NCBI RefSeq assembly: GCF_037969765.1
Contig: NZ_CP150207.1
Location: 3,837,001 to 3,901,000, forward strand
Direction: 5' to 3'
Length of the DNA stretch: 64,000 nucleotides
From: Paenibacillus sp. FSL W8-0186
GTDB taxonomy: Bacteria; Bacillota; Bacilli; Paenibacillales; Paenibacillaceae
The notes beneath the pieces are model-generated. The model saw only the letters and a program-made list of their open reading frames with translations. It did no database searches and was not told the DNA's origin. Below are positions 59,852 to 64,000 of the stretch, piece after piece. How positions within the stretch are numbered: position 1 is the first letter of the stretch; the number at the start of each line of letters is the position of its first letter. The position numbers and the translations under genes are program-made.

Positions 59852-62698
59852 TCAAACGATCCGGAACCAGCTAAGCCGGACCTCGCCCTTCAGCCTCAAA
59901 TACAGCTGCCGGCGGCCAGAAACCGCTTCGACCGGAACCGATATCGTCGTCCATGCCTGTGGTCCGCCGGTCGGCAGCACGCGGCACTGGGCTGCGGCAG
60001 GCCCGTCCGCGGCATCCAGCGCAATTTCGATCTCGCCGCCCCGGATAGCTCCCGATACTCTCGCTTCAAACCGCTGAGCCTGGCTTCCGAACTCCACGTC
60101 ATGGAACGCGATCCAGCCTTCTTCAGACTTACAGGCCACGCTCTCGCCGCCCTCGCGGCATTCGTCGATGAAGACGCCCTCGTAGTCGTCATAGTTTACA
60201 GCCCTCACCGGGGCTGCGGCCATCCGCGGCGGAATCTGTTCTCCTTCAACCTCAAGGGACGTTTCGAGCATGATATCCCCGGAGGAACGACCGACCATCA
60301 GCGTATATGTTCCGCGCTCCACACAATAACGATCCCGGGTTACGTCCCAGAAGGCCAGGTCGGCGCTATTCAGCTCGAACGTTACTGCAGCCGATGCCCC
60401 GGCGGCCAGATGGATGCGCCGGAACCCGCTTAACGTCTTCAATGGGCGTACAACCCGGGACTGGTTCGCGCGGACATACAGCTGAACGACCTCGTCACCG
60501 TCCAGTTGCCCAGCGTTGCGCACATTTACGGATACGGTGACGGACTCATTTTCGGATATTTTAACGGCGCTTAATGTCAAATCACTGTATGAGAACTCGG
60601 TATAACTGAGTCCATGACCAAAAGGAAACAGCGCTTCGCCCTCGAAGTATTGGTAGGTTCTTTTGCCCTTGATGATGTCATAGTCCATCATGTCCGGCAG
60701 CTCGGAGGCCGATTTGTACCAGGTCATATTCAAACGTCCAGCCGGATTGTAATCTCCGAACAGCACGTCGCCCACCGCATGTCCAAGCTCCTGTCCCCCA
60801 TGCGATGTAAATATAATAGAAGGAACATGCTCCTTCTCCCAATTGACCGCAAACGGGTAACTGCCGACAATAACGACAACGGTATTGGGATTGGCTGCAT
60901 GTACGGCCTGAATCAAGGCATGCTGTGATGGCGGCAGCGTAATGTCGGCGCGATCCGTCGTTTCCTTGCCGTTGATGAACGGACTGTTGCCGACAAATAC
61001 AATGGCCGTATCGGCAGATTTCGCCGTGTCGACAGCCTCCTTCAGCCCGTCCTGCACGACCTCTACATAAAATCCGCTTACAGCTGCAGCACCCTGCTCT
61101 ACTTTGGTGACGACCAGCCGCTTGTTCTCATCCTCGATGATTGCCTTGCCTTCCCAGGATTTCATGACGAGCGCGTCCTTTTCGCCTTTGGCGAAGCTGA
61201 ACACCTCTTTGACGAACCAGCCGCTGGCCTCCTCCGAGACAGCAGCAATGCCTCCGCCCTGTCCGTGGTCGCGTTCTGTGATAAATTTGCCGTTGCCCAG
61301 CGCCCGCAGCGTAAGGCTGTCCCAGCCCCAGTCCGTGCATTCGAATACTTCAGCTTGCTCGGCAGATACCGTGTCCGCTCTGAGCTGCCCGTCTTCGGGA
61401 GCAACGGAAATATAATTTCCGCTCTCGGCGGAGCGAAGACGAACCCGGTTATTTCCCGTAGAAAAATGGACCCGGCTCGTGCCTAACTGCTCCATCACGC
61501 CCTGAAGCGGCGTAATTTTGTATGCCGGCGTGCCGCTATACCAGTCGGTATAGGCCTCATTTGCAAGCGGTCCGATCACGGCAACGGAGCCCTGCCCCTT
61601 CGGCAGCGGCAGCAGTCCCTCGTTCTTCAGCAGCACGATCGATTCCTGAGCCGCTCTCCGCGACAGGGCCGAGTGCTCCGGCGCGCAAAGCTTCGACTCC
61701 GGCACATGGCTGTAAGGATTGCGCTCATCCGGATCGAACTCTCCTAGACGGAAGCGAACCCGAAAGGTGTTGCGCAGCGCATGATCTAAATCGCTCTCTG
61801 CCAGAATGCCTTGCTCCAGCGCATCGCGCAGCGCCTGGAATGAAATGTCCTGGTCATCGGTGATGCTGTCGATTCCCGCCTTCACCGAGCCTGCGACCGC
61901 CTCGGCATAAGACTGGACATAACCGTGATCCATGACCGTTCCCAGCACGTCCCCGGCATCGCCGACAACAAAGCCGTCCATGCCCCATTCGCCTTTGACA
62001 ATTTCGTTGACTTCATTATTCAAGTTGCACGGCGTCCCGTTGATGCCGTTATACGCAGTCATCATCGAGCCAGCACGACCTTCACGGAATGGCGCTTCAA
62101 ACGCCTTCAAATAGTACTCGCGCTTATTCCGGGGGTCGATGCTGACCGAAGCGCTGCCGCGGTCGATCTCGTTATTGTTCCCATAGAAATGCTTCAAGGT
62201 GGCTACCGTCTTGTAGTAGAAAGGATGGTCTCCCTGCATTCCCTTAATTAGCTCGGTCGTCAAGCGCCCGGTCAAGCACGGATCTTCCCCATACGCTTCT
62301 TCGGTCCGGCCCCAGCGGGGATCGCGCTCCATATCGACCGTCGGCGCCCAAATCGTCAGGCCGTTGATGGCCGGATCACGCTGGTAGTACACCCGGGCTT
62401 CATCGGCAATGACCGTGCCGATTTCATGCATCAGCTCGGGATTCCACGTGCAGGCAAGGCCCGTATTTTGCGGAAACACGGTCGCTTCGCCAAGCCAGGC
62501 CACACCGTGCGCCCCTTCGGTGCCATGCTTGTATTTGTTTACGCCCAGCCGGGGAATCTCCGCTTGGTATTGACACATTAATTGAATCTTCTCTTCCGTC
62601 GTAAATCTCGAGATTAGGTCGTTCACCCGCTCGTTCAGCGGCAAATCGGGATTCTGAAATGGAAATTGGTAATGATTCTCCACGTAAAATGACCTCAT
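59852..62698 (-). CDS. GH3 beta-glucosidase/beta-xylosidase with inserted beta-trefoil-like domain and C-terminal CBM6
   Basis: The 948-residue cytoplasmic protein has a GH3 TIM-barrel domain (about 20-330; KHGTEGAHGVAW, KHFYGNNNEIDRGS) with nucleophile Asp247 in GFVVGDAGD. The second alpha/beta domain starts at about 350 and is interrupted at about 416-548 by a segment with the look of a fascin-type beta-trefoil (LRSAESGNYISVAP, LTLRALGNGKFITE). It resumes at about 550. A fibronectin III-like domain (about 720-800) and a CBM6-like module (about 825-948) follow. PA14 is the more usual insertion at this site. A cre site lies 21 bp upstream of the start codon. No good Shine-Dalgarno precedes ATG 62698. 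It probably trims glucose or xylose from oligosaccharides. Confidence 0.9.
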   Translation of the reverse strand: MRSFYVENHYQFPFQNPDLPLNERVNDLISRFTTEEKIQLMCQYQAEIPRLGVNKYKHGTEGAHGVAWLGEATVFPQNTGLACTWNPELMHEIGTVIADEARVYYQRDPAINGLTIWAPTVDMERDPRWGRTEEAYGEDPCLTGRLTTELIKGMQGDHPFYYKTVATLKHFYGNNNEIDRGSASVSIDPRNKREYYLKAFEAPFREGRAGSMMTAYNGINGTPCNLNNEVNEIVKGEWGMDGFVVGDAGDVLGTVMDHGYVQSYAEAVAGSVKAGIDSITDDQDISFQALRDALEQGILAESDLDHALRNTFRVRFRLGEFDPDERNPYSHVPESKLCAPEHSALSRRAAQESIVLLKNEGLLPLPKGQGSVAVIGPLANEAYTDWYSGTPAYKITPLQGVMEQLGTSRVHFSTGNNRVRLRSAESGNYISVAPEDGQLRADTVSAEQAEVFECTDWGWDSLTLRALGNGKFITERDHGQGGGIAAVSEEASGWFVKEVFSFAKGEKDALVMKSWEGKAIIEDENKRLVVTKVEQGAAAVSGFYVEVVQDGLKEAVDTAKSADTAIVFVGNSPFINGKETTDRADITLPPSQHALIQAVHAANPNTVVVIVGSYPFAVNWEKEHVPSIIFTSHGGQELGHAVGDVLFGDYNPAGRLNMTWYKSASELPDMMDYDIIKGKRTYQYFEGEALFPFGHGLSYTEFSYSDLTLSAVKISENESVTVSVNVRNAGQLDGDEVVQLYVRANQSRVVRPLKTLSGFRRIHLAAGASAAVTFELNSADLAFWDVTRDRYCVERGTYTLMVGRSSGDIMLETSLEVEGEQIPPRMAAAPVRAVNYDDYEGVFIDECREGGESVACKSEEGWIAFHDVEFGSQAQRFEARVSGAIRGGEIEIALDAADGPAAAQCRVLPTGGPQAWTTISVPVEAVSGRRQLYLRLKGEVRLSWFRIV

Positions 62699-62718
62699 TT
62701 CTGTATGATTTTCAACCT

Positions 62719-62732
62719 TGAAAGCGCTTTTA
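62719..62732 (-). promoter_or_regulatory. Catabolite-responsive element (cre) upstream of GH3
   Basis: TGAAAGCGCTTTTA matches the CcpA operator consensus TGWAANCGNTNWCA at nearly all positions and is almost palindromic around CGCG/GCGC. It lies 21-34 bp before the GH3 start codon, where bound CcpA would block transcription. Confidence 0.75.
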
Positions 62733-63100
62733 AATTCTGCGCTGCTTACAGCTATCTTCCCATACTGTCATGATAGCTCGCGTGAAAAGGACTTCATACA
62801 CGGAAGATTAGTCATGTTTTCATATAATAATCTAAGTTCTTCGTACTACTGAGCAGGCTTTCCGCTCTACCGGATGAATTAACGGGTTGAATGGATTTCA
62901 TGCATCTAATTACTGTTCAATAAGGCTGTTTCGCAAAATAGCTGTATTTAAAGTAACTAAAACACAGCTTTTCAACCTATCGGGACATTTTTTAAATTCT
63001 TACTGCTAGAAATCCAGTTAATGGCGCATTCAGCGATGGACCATATCCTTTTACTACAGCAAATGCAGTTAGCTGCGTGCTCGGAAATAGGGACAAAAAA
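62733..63100. other. Non-coding gap upstream of GH3
   Basis: No gene was found. The part next to GH3 should contain its promoter. The remainder has scattered fragments of the CTAACTGCA-type intergenic element, best at 63059-63073 on the minus strand. A 67-codon plus-strand frame at 63021 runs through a terminator and is rejected. Confidence 0.6.
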
Positions 63101-63128
63101 ATCTTTCCAGGTTGATGCCTGGAAAGAT
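63101..63128 (-). terminator. Terminator of the truncated YesN-type gene
   Basis: The 11-bp perfect stem ATCTTTCCAGG/CCTGGAAAGAT with a 6-nt loop is followed by seven T on the minus strand, 69 bp after the stop codon. Confidence 0.92.
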
Positions 63129-63196
63129 CGGATGGCGCAGCCTAAGCCTGCATTTTTGTGCTTCGCTTTAACGAAGAGCCTGCTGATTCGTTCTGA

Positions 63197-64000
63197 TCAC
63201 TCACTGCTCGCATGCCGGCGATAAGCGGACGGAGAAGTGCCTACGTACTTTTTGAATTTGGAGTGAAAATAATCGACGTTCGTATAGCCGACCTTCTCGG
63301 CTACCTGGTACACCTTATAACCGGCCTCAAGATAAGATTTCGCCTTCTCGATCCGAACCTTGTCTAGATAGGTATTGAAGTATTCCCCCGTCTCATTCTT
63401 GAACAGCTTGCCTAAGTAGGCGCTATTATAGTTCAGGACGCCCGACAGCGTCTCCAGCTTCAGGTTGTCGCTGAAATTCCGTTCGATCAGGTCGAGCATG
63501 ATTTTGACTTCGCGGTGCCTGTCTTTCTCCCCCAGGCTGTTCATCAACTGCTGAAAGAAATCATCGATCTTGTCATACAGTGAATAGATGCTGCGCATAT
63601 GATATATTTCGGCCAGCATATCCGAGAAGGGCTTGCTATGCTGCTGAAGCTCAGGATGCTGTTGCAGCCCCTTGCCCATAACGGAGGTTAAAATTTCCAC
63701 GAAACGGCGTTTGATATCTGTCTCGGAATATCCTTCCGCAACCAAGCTGCGCCCAGTCTGCCTAACCAGTGATTTCACGGCTTTCATATTGCCGATATCG
63801 ACGGCATAATATATTTGATCCGTTAGAGTTTCGGATGGGAGAACCTCGGAGCAACCCTCTTCATACTCACTATGCTTATCGTCCTGGCATAGCAGTTTCC
63901 CATCATCAAGAAAAAAATGCAGCTTGATCAGTTCGCGCGCAGCGCTGTAGGAACCGGCTATTTCATCCAACGAACCTGCCTTGGAGCCAAGCGCCACCGT
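63197..64000 (-). CDS. YesN-type response regulator, C-terminal part (cut by the window edge)
   Basis: The frame is open to position 64000, so the N-terminal receiver domain lies outside the window. What is visible is the end of the linker domain (the SYSAARELIK segment typical of YesN proteins), a helical region and a C-terminal AraC DNA-binding domain. That domain has two HTH motifs (LKLETLSGVLNYNSAYLGKLFK and VYQVAEKVGYTNVDYFHSKFKK) ending TSPSAYRR. It is therefore a two-component regulator rather than a classical AraC protein. Its kinase is probably encoded just beyond the edge. It may regulate the neighbouring GH3/GH31 genes. Confidence 0.85.
   Translation of the reverse strand, partial: TVALGSKAGSLDEIAGSYSAARELIKLHFFLDDGKLLCQDDKHSEYEEGCSEVLPSETLTDQIYYAVDIGNMKAVKSLVRQTGRSLVAEGYSETDIKRRFVEILTSVMGKGLQQHPELQQHSKPFSDMLAEIYHMRSIYSLYDKIDDFFQQLMNSLGEKDRHREVKIMLDLIERNFSDNLKLETLSGVLNYNSAYLGKLFKNETGEYFNTYLDKVRIEKAKSYLEAGYKVYQVAEKVGYTNVDYFHSKFKKYVGTSPSAYRRHASSE

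Noticed and set aside
63021..63224. 67-codon plus-strand frame near the right edge
   Set aside because: It reads through a strong minus-strand terminator and into the antisense of the YesN-type gene.

Overview
The window looks like a chromosomal segment of a Paenibacillus-type, spore-forming, polysaccharide-degrading Firmicute. This rests on five things seen in the sequence. There is a B. subtilis-order yqeG-yqeH-aroE-yqeI-nadD-yqeK-rsfS-yqeM cluster and a SpoVAE gene. YesM/YesN-type histidine kinase and AraC-type response regulator genes sit beside sugar ABC importers that lack their own ATPase gene. A giant S-layer-homology (SLH) surface protein is present. Many glycoside hydrolases (GH) have an AraC regulator next door. 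Shine-Dalgarno sites are strong and purine-rich. No tRNA, rRNA, transposase, prophage or CRISPR array was seen.

Layout. 1-3.5 kb: a GH127 beta-L-arabinofuranosidase divergent from an AraC regulator. 3.5-5.2 kb: an HTH-TPR receptor with a 38-codon secreted-peptide gene overlapping its stop codon, a peptide quorum-sensing pair of the RRNPP/Alo type. 5.2-9.1 kb: an M20 amidohydrolase, an MFS transporter and a second M20 amidohydrolase in one operon. 9.2-11.3 kb: an RNase J and a small excisionase-like HTH protein. 11.4-23.1 kb: one long minus-strand sugar operon (solute-binding protein, two permeases, GH43, second solute-binding protein, YesM kinase, YesN regulator, GH2). 23.1-24.1 kb: 1.1 kb of non-coding DNA rich in degenerate repeats. 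24.2-30.6 kb: the yqe housekeeping operon with a CvfB-type S1 protein inserted. 30.7-35.1 kb: MoxR, DUF58 and transglutaminase-like membrane protein. 35.2-37.2 kb: SpoVAE, a 27-codon membrane microprotein and an M42 aminopeptidase. 37.2-40.2 kb: GH42 beta-galactosidase divergent from an AraC regulator. 40.3-46.2 kb: a 1946-residue SLH-anchored lyase-like protein. 46.6-47.5 kb: a VanX-like lipoprotein. 47.7-55.9 kb: histidine kinase, Lpl-type importer and GH95. 56.5-62.7 kb: GH31 alpha-xylosidase, AraC regulator and GH3. The right edge cuts a YesN-type regulator.

How it fits together. The carbohydrate genes form several import-and-trim modules. A lipoprotein binds an oligosaccharide and two permeases import it, presumably with a shared MsmX-type ATPase encoded elsewhere. 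Cytoplasmic exo-glycosidases then take it apart, and AraC or YesM/YesN proteins sense the sugar. GH95 + GH31 + GH3, with GH42 nearby, is the enzyme set expected for fucosylated xyloglucan oligosaccharides; that substrate is an inference. A clear cre site precedes GH3.

The most notable items are the receptor-peptide pair at 3558-5034, the solute-binding-protein/kinase/regulator triad inside the GH43/GH2 operon, a beta-trefoil-like insertion in the GH3 enzyme, terminator-like hairpins just upstream of the VanX-like and GH95 genes, and several families of degenerate short-period repeats in the large intergenic gaps. All calls are from reading the sequence; no database search was run.
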